Positions 7,974 to 16,538 of a stretch of DNA of 27,960 bases are shown here, piece after piece. The stretch spans positions 1 through 27,960 of the forward strand of contig CAZSVI010000039.1 of NCBI GenBank assembly GCA_964610205.1. Reading direction: 5' to 3'. This DNA is from CAZSVI01 sp964610205 (GTDB taxonomy: Bacteria > Bacillota > Clostridia > DSM-8532). Every line of letters begins with the position of its first letter. Position 1 is the stretch's first letter. The notes under the pieces were generated by a model, which saw only the letters and a list, made by a program, of their open reading frames with translations, was not told the origin of the DNA and searched no databases. The position numbers and the translations under genes are program-made.

Positions 7974-8705
7974 ATGGACAGGATAAATATTCATGGCGTT
8001 AAAATTCATAATGTAACCATGCAAGAAGCTGTTTCCCTGATTCAAAGCTGGGTTGAAGGCGATTCCATTCACGCCGTATATACACCCAATTCGGAGATCA
8101 TCATGCAGGCGCAAAGAAATCATGAACTGAAAAGTATTCTTAACGATGCCGGTTTGTTGATTCCTGATGGAGCCGGAGTGGTTCTCGCCTCAAAAATATT
8201 GAAAACGCCCCTTGTTGAAAAGGTATCCGGTGTTGATCTTGCAAAAAATTTATTTAAAATCTCCTCCGGGAAAAACATAAGCTGCTTTATCCTGGGAGGC
8301 CGGCCGGGGGTTGCTGAAATGGCCGCCGTCAATATTATGGCGGCATACGGCAAGGTTAAGGTTAAAGGATATGCCCATGGATATTTTAAACCCGAAGAAG
8401 AGGCTTTCGTTATTGAGCGGATTAACCGCGTTAAACCGGATATCCTTCTGGTAGGGCTTGGAGCACCCATGCAGGAATTCTGGATTCACCGCAATATGTA
8501 TCGTTTGTCCTGCAAGGTATGTATTGGTATAGGAGGCAGCATTGACATATTTGCCGGTAAAATAACACTTACACCCGAATTCATCCGTAAAGCAGGGTTT
8601 GAATGGCTTCACCGCCTTATCCGGGATCCGAGGCGTTTTAAGCGGATGATGGATCTTCCGCGATTTATGCTTCTAACCTATAAAAAACGTCTGTTGAAAA
8701 AGTGA
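7974..8705 (+). CDS. WecG/TagA/CpsF family glycosyltransferase (GT26)
   Basis: Probably a peripheral membrane enzyme that adds N-acetylmannosamine (or a related sugar) to an undecaprenyl-diphosphate-linked GlcNAc, as TagA does in wall teichoic acid linkage-unit synthesis. The 243 residues show the family motifs TPNSEIIMQA (37-46), IPDGAGVV (63-70, including the conserved Asp65), GLGAPMQEFW (161-170) and GGSIDIFAGK (187-196). The Arg-rich tail (residues about 210-243) matches the C-terminal appendage thought to contact the membrane. GGGAGGAAA lies just before the ATG. The acceptor and final polymer are not known: no other teichoic acid genes are in the window. DUF3810 follows 9 bp downstream in the same operon. 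Confidence 0.92.
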   Translation: MDRINIHGVKIHNVTMQEAVSLIQSWVEGDSIHAVYTPNSEIIMQAQRNHELKSILNDAGLLIPDGAGVVLASKILKTPLVEKVSGVDLAKNLFKISSGKNISCFILGGRPGVAEMAAVNIMAAYGKVKVKGYAHGYFKPEEEAFVIERINRVKPDILLVGLGAPMQEFWIHRNMYRLSCKVCIGIGGSIDIFAGKITLTPEFIRKAGFEWLHRLIRDPRRFKRMMDLPRFMLLTYKKRLLKK

Positions 8706-8714
8706 AGGAGTAAT

Positions 8715-9851
8715 ATGTATATTCAGCTTATGACGGTAAGGAAGAAACGTACAATCAGGAAACATCCGGTTTACCTGCTGCTTATATCATTCATTCTTCT
8801 GGTAATAACCTATACGGCCAAGGGGATTGCGGCGTCCCGTCCCGACCTTGTGGAAAACTATTTCTCACGCAGCCTTTTTCCTGTAACCTCCGGAATTCAA
8901 TCGGCTGTTTCAAATCTTCTGCCTTTTTCCATGTATGAAATTGTTATCGTTGTACTTATTCTTTTTATACTTTATAGATTAATACTATTAATACGGGCCT
9001 TCTCTTCCAAAAGAGCAAAAGATGAACTGGTGCGTTTTTTTACCTGTATCATTTTTTTAGTCTCTGCCGGCCTTTTTTTATTTCATTTCCTTTGGAGCCT
9101 TAATAATTACCGTATCCCCATGAAGGAACAATTAGGGCTTACGGTGGAGAATACTTCAGTCAATCAGCTTGCCGATACCTACAGGGCACTTATTGAAAGA
9201 GCCAATGCATTAAAAGCTGATCTGCCAGGTAAAAACAGTAACATATCCGGTAAGGAGGCTATCCGGCTTGTTTTAAATACGGCATGGGAAGGATATAAAC
9301 CTCTTGCCCCGGAGCATTCCATTTTTCATTCCAGGCGTGTAAGAGTAAAAGGGCTTTTTTTCTCACGGGTTCAAACAGTATCCGGATATGCCGGCGTTTA
9401 CAGCTTTTTAACCGGAGAACCGAATATAAATGTTGAGCCCCCGCTGGTAACACTGCCCCATACCGCCTGTCACGAAATAGCGCATCAAATGGGCATTACC
9501 TTTGAGGATGAAGCCAACTACGCAGGGTTTCTTGCCTGCAAAAACCATCCGGAAATATTGTTTCAATACTCGGGCTACCTTTCAGCCGTATCCTATACCG
9601 GGAATGCCTTATACGGCCAGTCTCCCGAACTGTATAACGAAATATCCGCACTTATAAGTGATGATATAAGGGCAGATCGACAGGAAATACGTCATTTTTG
9701 GGACAGGTATCAGAAAAAAACCGCTACGGAAATCGCCGACAGGGTTAATGAAATATATCTTTTGAGCAATAATCAGGAGGAAGGTTTAAAAAGTTACGGC
9801 CGGTTTGTGGATTTGCTTATTGCGGATTATTTAAAAGACGGGGAAATATAA
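8715..9851 (+). CDS. DUF3810 family membrane protein with HEIAH motif
   Basis: A 378-residue protein of the DUF3810 family. Three membrane segments are visible at about residues 18-38, 74-95 and 107-127, followed by a large domain presumably outside the membrane. That domain holds HEIAH at 253-257 with acidic residues just after (E264, E266), the pattern of a zinc-metalloprotease helix. A peptidase activity is plausible but I know of no proof for the family. AAGGAG lies just before the ATG; spacing is short. The gene is coupled to the GT26 glycosyltransferase and converges on the FAD oxidoreductase, with 8 bp between stop codons. An envelope role is inferred. Confidence 0.88.
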   Translation: MYIQLMTVRKKRTIRKHPVYLLLISFILLVITYTAKGIAASRPDLVENYFSRSLFPVTSGIQSAVSNLLPFSMYEIVIVVLILFILYRLILLIRAFSSKRAKDELVRFFTCIIFLVSAGLFLFHFLWSLNNYRIPMKEQLGLTVENTSVNQLADTYRALIERANALKADLPGKNSNISGKEAIRLVLNTAWEGYKPLAPEHSIFHSRRVRVKGLFFSRVQTVSGYAGVYSFLTGEPNINVEPPLVTLPHTACHEIAHQMGITFEDEANYAGFLACKNHPEILFQYSGYLSAVSYTGNALYGQSPELYNEISALISDDIRADRQEIRHFWDRYQKKTATEIADRVNEIYLLSNNQEEGLKSYGRFVDLLIADYLKDGEI

Positions 9852-9859
9852 ATCAAAAA

Positions 9860-11698
9860 TCATTTTCCCATTATCTCAACTATCTTTACCGTCAAGGCAT
9901 ATACGCAATCCAATGTTACCGGATTATCGGGGCTTATTCTTTCCTGAACACTATGCGGAATCAATCCTTCGTTAACGGCTGCCTGAAAAGCATTCCTTCC
10001 TGTATACGGGATATTCAACGCTTCAAGTAAAAGTTCACAAGCCCTCTCCCCTGTCAGTACTTTTTTATTCAAAAAGGTACGCAGCCGGGCATCAAGATCC
10101 AATGTGTATTTTTCAGGAATAACTTTGGCTACCATATTCATAATCAGGATTGCAAGGTTCTCTTCATAGGCTTCCACACCCATGAGATAATCGTTATCGG
10201 GCCCCCCGGCAACCAGTCCATATCCGGCAAGTACCTTTACGTATTCCCATGCCCAGTGTTCCCTGTTCGGATTAGGCTCATCAAAATCCATCAGGGTTAT
10301 TCCCGATCTTCTCAAAAGATTCTGATACTTCTTTATTGTTTCTTCGGAAGAATCTGACAGCTCCAGTGGCGTTATTTCATTCATAAAACAGAACGCTGCC
10401 GTTACCCCCATTGCTTCTCCGCTTGTTATACTGACAGCCATCCTGCCTGCGCTTGTGGATGCCAGTGAGGAAAACGACGATTTTTTTCCTACCATAAGCA
10501 GATTATCGAGATTTTCTGAGATGAAGCATTCCAGCGGTATGGAGTAAACCTTCGGGCTACCCAGAATATATGTGTATTCTTCCGTTAAATCGGAGTTGAC
10601 AAACTTTTCTGCGTCTACAGGAGCGGATGCCATTACAACTTTTGAGGGAAAGCTCCTGTTCTCAAGAATATCTTCCACGCTTAGCCGATATCTGCCTTCA
10701 AAATGGCGATATTCAGGTATATAGAAGTTCTGCGGACCTGTTCTGAATGTACAGTTTTCAAAGGGAACAAAGGCAACCTTCAGAAAGGCGGTAAGCATTT
10801 TTGCCTCGGTAAGCGCGTTATTGAGATCGGCCTTTAGTTCGGACGGATCATACACATTCACCTGACGCATCCTGATACCGCTTATAACCATATTATCATC
10901 TGCCTGACCTATAAAGCTTAAGGCGGAGATTTTAGTTTTTTTGCTGTATCTTTCATATTGCTCCAGTACGGACTGGAAATCTTCCATATTCTGATTCTGT
11001 TTGCGTATGCTTTCAATATCCTGCCACTTGACATTGGAAATGATAAAATTATATACCACCGGCATGTACGCGCCAACAACGTTAATGTCTCCGGAGCCGG
11101 TAAAGTAAGGCACATTGCACATGGAAAGCACTTTCCCATCCTCTGTGGCATCAATAAATACCGGTGCTTCAACAAATTTTTTTTCGCCGTTGTGATATAT
11201 AGAAACGCCGACAAGCAAATTTTCCTCTGTGTTTACCGACAGAAAACCCGCATTATAAAGGACTTGAAGATTAGGTTCTTTATCCATCATTTTTTTCACT
11301 GAATGGATATAATCTTCCGGAGAAAAGCTGCCGCCGGTATCCCCGAAAAATTCAGTGTAGATTCCGGTATTGAGTTTTTTCTTCTGACCGTCTATAACAG
11401 CATAATCCGGTGATGTATATGTAATCAGGCCGGATTTTATATAACTGCCCGGATCCATCTCTTCCGTTACAAGGAGAGTCTTCAAACCCATTCTGGAAGC
11501 AGCAAGGGCTGCGGTTATCCCTTCAGGTTCACAGCCAAAGACAACCAGCCCATATTGGTTCTCTGAATATGGCGCTTCTACAATTGTGCTTCTTTTTTGA
11601 AATTCTTCCCCGGTAATTATGGGGCGTATTCCAAACCAGAAGGTAAGAAACAGTAGAACAGCGATGATCATATTCCGGATAAATTGTTCTTTTTTCAT
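9860..11698 (-). CDS. Membrane-anchored FAD-dependent oxidoreductase with SLH-like C-terminus
   Basis: A 612-residue protein, probably of the FAD_oxidored group that includes proteins labelled xanthan-lyase-like. Residues 10-28 form a single N-terminal membrane segment, so the rest probably lies outside the cell. The dinucleotide-binding fold begins LVVFGCEPEG (51-60); the usual middle glycine of GxGxxG is Glu57, though relatives with GATPAG-type loops also vary there. A VFIDATEDG segment and an AGRMAVSITSGEAMG segment fit the FAD fold. The final 130 residues carry two stretches (about 481-523 and 570-612) resembling S-layer homology repeats. Substrate unknown. The frame opens at a TTG at 11716, but GAAGGG lies seven bases before the ATG at 11698. 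A secreted coiled-coil protein is encoded 70 bp upstream. Confidence 0.85.
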   Translation of the reverse strand: MKKEQFIRNMIIAVLLFLTFWFGIRPIITGEEFQKRSTIVEAPYSENQYGLVVFGCEPEGITAALAASRMGLKTLLVTEEMDPGSYIKSGLITYTSPDYAVIDGQKKKLNTGIYTEFFGDTGGSFSPEDYIHSVKKMMDKEPNLQVLYNAGFLSVNTEENLLVGVSIYHNGEKKFVEAPVFIDATEDGKVLSMCNVPYFTGSGDINVVGAYMPVVYNFIISNVKWQDIESIRKQNQNMEDFQSVLEQYERYSKKTKISALSFIGQADDNMVISGIRMRQVNVYDPSELKADLNNALTEAKMLTAFLKVAFVPFENCTFRTGPQNFYIPEYRHFEGRYRLSVEDILENRSFPSKVVMASAPVDAEKFVNSDLTEEYTYILGSPKVYSIPLECFISENLDNLLMVGKKSSFSSLASTSAGRMAVSITSGEAMGVTAAFCFMNEITPLELSDSSEETIKKYQNLLRRSGITLMDFDEPNPNREHWAWEYVKVLAGYGLVAGGPDNDYLMGVEAYEENLAILIMNMVAKVIPEKYTLDLDARLRTFLNKKVLTGERACELLLEALNIPYTGRNAFQAAVNEGLIPHSVQERISPDNPVTLDCVYALTVKIVEIMGK

Positions 11699-11768
11699 AT
11701 GATTACCCTTCAACAAACCCTGAAACAGCCGCAGAGGTTCAACTCATGCAAAGAGTCATATGGATTTC

Positions 11769-12389
11769 TTATTCCATCGTATAACTTCCACGGACCAGGA
11801 GAAAGGCTTTGTCGGATAACACATGGATTCCTCTTCCATCATTCCGGGATGAAATCAACAAATGTTGATTTGTAATCTGCATACCTCCGCTAAGATCCTT
11901 CGCCGATGTTACATCGGCCAATCCCCCCAGTTCACCGGATATTGCCTCTGTTTCACCGCTTCTGACAATCGCCTCCGAGCCTGAGCCCAGACGAACCTTC
12001 TGTCCTTTTGACAGTTCAACCACAGCAAAACCCTGCTCCAGAGCCTCTACCTTTTTAATAAGTTCCATATTCTGCTTTTCCAGGCTTTGAATCTTCGTAT
12101 AAGCATCAATTATTAAATTTGTAAGGTCTCTTACATCAGTCCTGAGGTTGATCAGAACCTGTTCATCCACGCTTGCAGGGCTTGTCCCGCCGGTAGTTCC
12201 GCCTGAGGATGTTCCGCTTCCTATTTTTAAGGATAATTTCTGAATTTGTTCGTCTACATAGCTTTTGGTTACAAGCGGATCAAATTCGCTTCCCGGCTGA
12301 GCTGATGTTGCGGCATGCGCTGCGGTAATAGTAATAATTACAGTTAAAAATGAAATTGCGATAAATAAAGCCCGTCCTCTTTTCTTCAT
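11769..12389 (-). CDS. Secreted coiled-coil protein of unknown function
   Basis: A 206-residue protein with a clear signal peptide: KKRGR, a hydrophobic core, and a likely cleavage site after AHA (residue 26). After a short helix (VDEQIQKLSLKI) comes a Gly/Ser/Thr-rich linker (about 57-73), a predicted coiled coil (about 75-117), and a beta-rich C-terminal domain starting near VELSKGQKVRLGSG. The C-terminal pattern (GGLADVT, NQHLLI, DGRG, VRGSYT) resembles a module I recall from uncharacterised surface proteins of Firmicutes. AGGGGG precedes the ATG by about ten bases. It follows mazF by 36 bp and precedes the FAD oxidoreductase, so the last two may act together at the cell surface. Confidence 0.82.
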   Translation of the reverse strand: MKKRGRALFIAISFLTVIITITAAHAATSAQPGSEFDPLVTKSYVDEQIQKLSLKIGSGTSSGGTTGGTSPASVDEQVLINLRTDVRDLTNLIIDAYTKIQSLEKQNMELIKKVEALEQGFAVVELSKGQKVRLGSGSEAIVRSGETEAISGELGGLADVTSAKDLSGGMQITNQHLLISSRNDGRGIHVLSDKAFLLVRGSYTME

Positions 12390-12425
12390 CTTTTGTATAC
12401 CCCCTATATCAACTTATGTATTAAT

Positions 12426-12785
12426 CTACTGTATATACCGCGTTTCCAGTCCAAAGCTTGTACTAAGCGCTTCATTAACCATTATCATCAGAACATCATC
12501 CAGATGCCCTGTTTTTTCTCTTAATCTTAATTTATCAATGGTTCTGACCTGTTCCAGAAGAATTACCGAATCCTTATTCAGTCCGTACAGTTCTCCCGGA
12601 ATCTCAATGTGAGTAGGCAGTTTAGCCTTTCCCAGCCTTGAGGTGATGGCAGAAACAATGATTGTCGGACTATAACGGTTTCCTACATCGTTTTGAACAA
12701 CAAGTACCGGCCTTATACCACCTTGCTCAGAACCTATCACGGGACTCAAATCCGCATAGAAGATGTCCCCTCTTCTAATTTCCAC
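12426..12785 (-). CDS. mazF: MazF/NdoA (EndoA) family mRNA interferase, GTG start
   Basis: Sequence-specific endoribonuclease of the MazF/NdoA type, which cleaves single-stranded mRNA (UACAU in Bacillus NdoA; the site here is unknown). With a GTG start at 12783-12785 the protein has 119 residues and begins EIRRGDIFYADLSP, like NdoA. The catalytic residues then fall at the NdoA positions: Arg25 in GGIRPVLV and Thr48 in SAITSR. GAAGGAGAGG precedes the GTG. The open frame continues to 12818, but that extension contains the ribosome binding site. The usual Firmicutes order is alr-mazE-mazF. Here only 189 bp separates alr from the start, with no mazE frame. Confidence 0.95.
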   Translation of the reverse strand: MEIRRGDIFYADLSPVIGSEQGGIRPVLVVQNDVGNRYSPTIIVSAITSRLGKAKLPTHIEIPGELYGLNKDSVILLEQVRTIDKLRLREKTGHLDDVLMIMVNEALSTSFGLETRYIQ

Positions 12786-12838
12786 GAAATCCTCTCCTTC
12801 GTGCTGATTTGACCCCACAGATATTATTTCCCAAACTC

Positions 12839-12868
12839 ATTATATTTTTTTTTGGTACTCCCCGTCAA
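12839..12868 (-). promoter_or_regulatory. Strong promoter for mazF
   Basis: On the minus strand TTGACG (12868-12863), an 18-base spacer containing an A-tract, and a perfect TATAAT (12844-12839). It places transcription start near 12832, about 47 bases before the GTG start. mazF and the two genes after it can thus be transcribed independently of alr. Confidence 0.8.
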
Positions 12869-12974
12869 ATTAAAAGTCGGTTACACTAATATACCTTCTA
12901 TATCTTTCCTTTAAAGTATTGCATATTTTTATGGAATTCATACATAATAATCCTGAATGAATACAAAAAACCGG

Positions 12975-14141
12975 TTATATCAGGTAATTAATCACATTAA
13001 CCACTCTTCCTTCTTTTAAGTATACCCTGGGAATTCGCTTTCCAATAAGACATACCACCTCATAATTGATGGTATTCGTAAGCCGGGCAATCTCATCGGC
13101 TGTAATTTCATTATTTCCCTGTACACCTATCAGAACAGCTTCATCTCCTGTTTTAACATCAAAGGGAATATCCGTAACATCCACCATACACTGATCCATG
13201 CAAATACGCCCAATAACAGGAGCATATTCTCCATGTATTAAAACCCTGCCTTTGTTGGATAAAAGCCTTGAATACCCATCAGCATACCCGACAGGCAGCG
13301 TAGCTATGCGGCTTTTTCTTTTTGTAACATAGGTTCTGCCGTAACTTACAGGTACTCCTTCATCCGCATCCTTTACCAGAATTACGTTTGCTTTAAGTTC
13401 CATGGCAGGCTTCAGCTGCAAATTGCTTCTGTCAACCTCCTCCGAGGGATACAGCCCATACAGAATTATTCCCGGCCTGACCATATCCAGGTCCAGTGTC
13501 GGATATTGAATAATGGCAGCACTGTTTGCGACATGCTTGACCGGAATCATAATCCCTATACGGTTAAGTTCCTGGATAATACTTTCAAACCTTTCATACT
13601 GCAACATAGTGTAGTCCCGGCGGGTCTCATCCGCAGACGCGAAGTGGCTGAACAACCCCTCAACAACTATTCCGGGGAGGTTTATTATTTCTACAACATC
13701 CTTGACAGCGCGGTATCCCGGCTGAAAGCCAACCCTTGTCATGCCCGTGTCGATTTTCACATGAATCCTGGCCTCCCTGCCCAGCTTCATTGCGGCTTCT
13801 GACAAAGCTCCGGCAAGATCATGGCTGAAAACGGTCTGGGTTATATTATGCTTTATAATCTCTTGGGCCCGTGCCGGCTCGGTATAGCTTAATACCAATA
13901 TCGGTACCTTGACTCCAATTTCTCTTAGCTGAATAGCTTCATCAAGCATTGAAACAGCCAGGCGGCTGGCTCCGTTCGAAAGAAGTGTCGGAATGGTCTC
14001 CAGCACGCCATGCCCATAGGCATCCGCCTTAACAACAGCCATCAATTCGGTCATTTTTCCTATCCGTTTTACTATTTCCCGTACATTACCCGCTATATGA
14101 TCAAGATTAATCTCCGACCATGCCCTGTTTTGTTTATACAA
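12975..14141 (-). CDS. alr: Alanine racemase
   Basis: PLP-dependent enzyme interconverting L- and D-alanine, supplying D-Ala for peptidoglycan. The 388 residues begin with the PLP lysine motif AVVKADAYGHG (Lys38), continue through the TIM-barrel segments HVKIDTGMTRVGF and RPGIILYGLYPS, and hold the beta-domain motifs VSYGRTY (catalytic Tyr), LPVGYADGYSR and RICMDQCMVD. The start is a TTG at 14139-14141, preceded by AAGGAGAGG. It follows nnr by 45 bp in the same direction. Confidence 0.96.
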   Translation of the reverse strand: MYKQNRAWSEINLDHIAGNVREIVKRIGKMTELMAVVKADAYGHGVLETIPTLLSNGASRLAVSMLDEAIQLREIGVKVPILVLSYTEPARAQEIIKHNITQTVFSHDLAGALSEAAMKLGREARIHVKIDTGMTRVGFQPGYRAVKDVVEIINLPGIVVEGLFSHFASADETRRDYTMLQYERFESIIQELNRIGIMIPVKHVANSAAIIQYPTLDLDMVRPGIILYGLYPSEEVDRSNLQLKPAMELKANVILVKDADEGVPVSYGRTYVTKRKSRIATLPVGYADGYSRLLSNKGRVLIHGEYAPVIGRICMDQCMVDVTDIPFDVKTGDEAVLIGVQGNNEITADEIARLTNTINYEVVCLIGKRIPRVYLKEGRVVNVINYLI

Positions 14142-14186
14142 AGGAATATCCTCTCCTTAATAGAAATATGGTTTGGTGGTATGGCT

Positions 14187-15758
14187 TTACGGCTTTTTTT
14201 TCCTCATTCTGTTCAACGATCCCATTACATGGGGAATCTGACCGCACAAATCTCTCGCCAAAAATCCGGCCTGATACTTATTCTTTTCAGACAGATAATC
14301 CCCGCACTTTCCATGAATAAAAACCCCCAGCGCAGCGGCCTTATCATTGTGAACACCCTGTCCCATAAGCGAACCTATAATACCTGCCAGCACATCACCC
14401 GAACCGGCGACAGCAAGGCCAGGGTTACCTGTTGCGTTGATATAATATTTTCCGTCAGGACAGGCAATAACCGTCCCCGCTCCCTTCAGAACAACAGTAA
14501 CATCATATTTCCTGCCAAAACCGAGTGCTTTCTCAACCCTGTCCATCTGAACTTCCTCAATGCTTCCCGCAACAAGCCGGGCGAATTCTCCCGGATGAGG
14601 AGTAACTACCGCCGGAGCCTTTCTTTTTCTAAGGATCTCAGGCGTATATGCCGCTATATTTAACGCATCCGCATCTATTACCATCGGCTTTTGGCATTGC
14701 ATAATAAAACTGCCTGCCCACTGTTTGGTATGTTGATTTACCGATAGCCCCGGACCTATAACCACAGTATCCATTGTATCCGCAATACTTATCATATCCT
14801 CCAGGTTATTTGCCGTAATAGAACCATTCTCATCCTGCAACGGTACTGTAATGGCTTCGAAAATTGTTCCGCCGTATACATGGGCAAGAGACTCAGGAAC
14901 CGCCAGATACACTAATCCGCTTCCTGTTTTATAAGCCGCTCTGGCAGCAAGTGCTCCTGCGCCTGTCATTCCTGTGGATCCGGTAATAATTAATACCTTT
15001 CCGAATGACCCTTTATGTCCGTCTTTTTTCCTTACCGGTAAAAAACCTGAAACAGTTGACTCCTCCAGCAGTTCACCATGAAGGTCAAGCTGATTGTATA
15101 CGCCGGAGGGAATGCCTATATCCGCTACCGTAACCTTCCCTGCATACCCCGCTCCAGGGTACTGACAGATTCCCGGTTTTGGCAGGGAAAAAGTTACCGT
15201 TTCATCCGCTTCTACCGCTATACCGGCTTTTTGCCCGGTTTTTCCGTTTACTCCTGACGGAATATCTATAGATAGTATTCTGGCGTCACTATCGTTTACA
15301 ATACGGATTACAGAAGCAATATGCCCTTTTACATCACCGTAAAAACCCGTTCCGAATATTCCATCAACAATAAGCTCTGAATTTTTAATCAGATCGGTTA
15401 TTTCAGCCATGGAACTCTTATCCGTTGCGTATATAACAGGAACACCCATGTTTTCTAAAATAACAAGATATGTTTCGGCTTCGCCTTTAACTTCATTCCC
15501 TGGAACAAGGGAAACAACAGATACGGGATAAGCCCGTTGGTGAAGATGTCGGGCCGCGGCAAAAGCATCGCCGCCGTTATTCCCCTTACCCGATATTATA
15601 ACTGTCTTTTTCCTTACAGATGGATTCCCCAGCATTTCCTCAGCCTTCGCCGCAATGCTGAGAGCAGCGTTTTCCATCAATAGTATTGCCGGTATTTTGA
15701 ATTCTTCTATGGCCAGTTGATCAATTTTTTTCATCTCGCTGGGAGTCGCCAGCTTCAT
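14187..15758 (-). CDS. nnr: Bifunctional NAD(P)H-hydrate epimerase / ADP-dependent dehydratase
   Basis: Repairs hydrated NADH and NADPH. The N-terminal YjeF_N domain (about residues 1-215) epimerises the R and S forms, shown by ILLMENA (25-31) and the phosphate-binding loop SGKGNNGGDAF (56-66). The C-terminal ribokinase-like domain (about 225-510) dehydrates S-NAD(P)HX with ADP, shown by GSTGMTGAGA, VTPHPGEFARL and AGSGDVLAG (451-459, catalytic Asp in GSGD). Length, 523 residues, is normal for the fusion. GGAGGTGG sits nine bases before the ATG, inside the coding end of the preceding gene, which it overlaps by 38 bp. The nnr-alr order is common in Firmicutes. Confidence 0.96.
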   Translation of the reverse strand: MKLATPSEMKKIDQLAIEEFKIPAILLMENAALSIAAKAEEMLGNPSVRKKTVIISGKGNNGGDAFAAARHLHQRAYPVSVVSLVPGNEVKGEAETYLVILENMGVPVIYATDKSSMAEITDLIKNSELIVDGIFGTGFYGDVKGHIASVIRIVNDSDARILSIDIPSGVNGKTGQKAGIAVEADETVTFSLPKPGICQYPGAGYAGKVTVADIGIPSGVYNQLDLHGELLEESTVSGFLPVRKKDGHKGSFGKVLIITGSTGMTGAGALAARAAYKTGSGLVYLAVPESLAHVYGGTIFEAITVPLQDENGSITANNLEDMISIADTMDTVVIGPGLSVNQHTKQWAGSFIMQCQKPMVIDADALNIAAYTPEILRKRKAPAVVTPHPGEFARLVAGSIEEVQMDRVEKALGFGRKYDVTVVLKGAGTVIACPDGKYYINATGNPGLAVAGSGDVLAGIIGSLMGQGVHNDKAAALGVFIHGKCGDYLSEKNKYQAGFLARDLCGQIPHVMGSLNRMRKKKP

Positions 15759-16389
15759 TTGGTTCCACCTCCGGTTTTAAAAACAGTTGATCCAGCCTGG
15801 TTAACTCCTCGGCGCCCAGAAGGGTATGAAAAAACGCATATACATCCGTCCAGTCCGTTGTAATACCCTGCCTTCGGTTTTGCAGTTCCTTCAGTTTAAT
15901 TTTCAACCGCTCCAGCTCTTTTTCAAGCCGACGTTCCTTTTCTTTCGATTTTACCATTATTGTATACACATACCGGACAGTTTCTTCAAGCAAACTGAAA
16001 TTCGCATCCCGGATTTTATCCTTCATGACAAACAACTCGTTTTCAATATCCCGCGCTCGTTGGTTTAATGCCTCAATAGACTTCTTTGATTCCGACAGCG
16101 TCTTTTTCGCCTCCATATTGTTTTTTTCGAAGGCTTCCTGCGTCAGAGCGATTATATTTCCCATATGTTTTTTCTTTTCAGGCTCAATACTTTTCTTTTC
16201 CTGAAAAAGAGCAGCTTCACGCCCAAGAAGACCATTAAGATAGTCCTGGCATTTTTTGATTTCCCTGTTGACCGGAATCATCTTAAAAAGCTTGTTCCAT
16301 CTTTCATCCAGCGTCAATATGGATATATCGTTTTTCTTTAGAGTGGCTATATTAAAATGTACTTTCCCCCTGCGCTGAAATAAAAACAT
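15721..16389 (-). CDS. Coiled-coil protein of unknown function
   Basis: A 222-residue cytoplasmic protein with no signal peptide. Residues about 55-170 are rich in Lys, Glu and Leu with heptad-like spacing and probably form two long coiled-coil stretches. A less charged N-terminal 50 residues and a short C-terminal region (WTDVYAFFHTLLGAEE near 181-196) flank them. I do not recognise the family. GGAGGG lies six bases before the ATG. It is first in the minus-strand series, and its last 38 bases overlap nnr, so translation of the two is probably coupled. Confidence 0.75.
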   Translation of the reverse strand: MFLFQRRGKVHFNIATLKKNDISILTLDERWNKLFKMIPVNREIKKCQDYLNGLLGREAALFQEKKSIEPEKKKHMGNIIALTQEAFEKNNMEAKKTLSESKKSIEALNQRARDIENELFVMKDKIRDANFSLLEETVRYVYTIMVKSKEKERRLEKELERLKIKLKELQNRRQGITTDWTDVYAFFHTLLGAEELTRLDQLFLKPEVEPNEAGDSQRDEKN

Positions 16390-16489
16390 TTTGGTCCCTC
16401 CGGAAATATTGTATACGTTAAAAATATCGACATAACCATACCTCAGGGTTAGTCCGTATGAAAGTAAATCCTATATGTTCATATCCACT

Positions 16490-16519
16490 ATTATAGCAAA
16501 GAAGATCATTGCATGGCAA
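16490..16519 (-). promoter_or_regulatory. Promoter for the coiled-coil/nnr/alr operon
   Basis: On the minus strand TTGCCA (16519-16514), 18-base spacer, TATAAT (16495-16490). The leader to the start at 16389 would be about 95 bases. Confidence 0.65.
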
Positions 16520-16538
16520 TTGGATACATCGCTATAAC
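16509..16538 (+). promoter_or_regulatory. Weak candidate promoter for the VanW-family gene
   Basis: TTGCAT (16509-16514), 18-base spacer, TATAAC (16533-16538). It overlaps the -35 of the divergent minus-strand promoter. The leader would be about 150 bases, so a closer unrecognised promoter is possible. Confidence 0.35.

Noticed and set aside
14010..14663. 217-codon plus-strand frame opposite alr and nnr
   Set aside because: It lies antisense to two well-identified genes, and its composition is that of a shadow frame.
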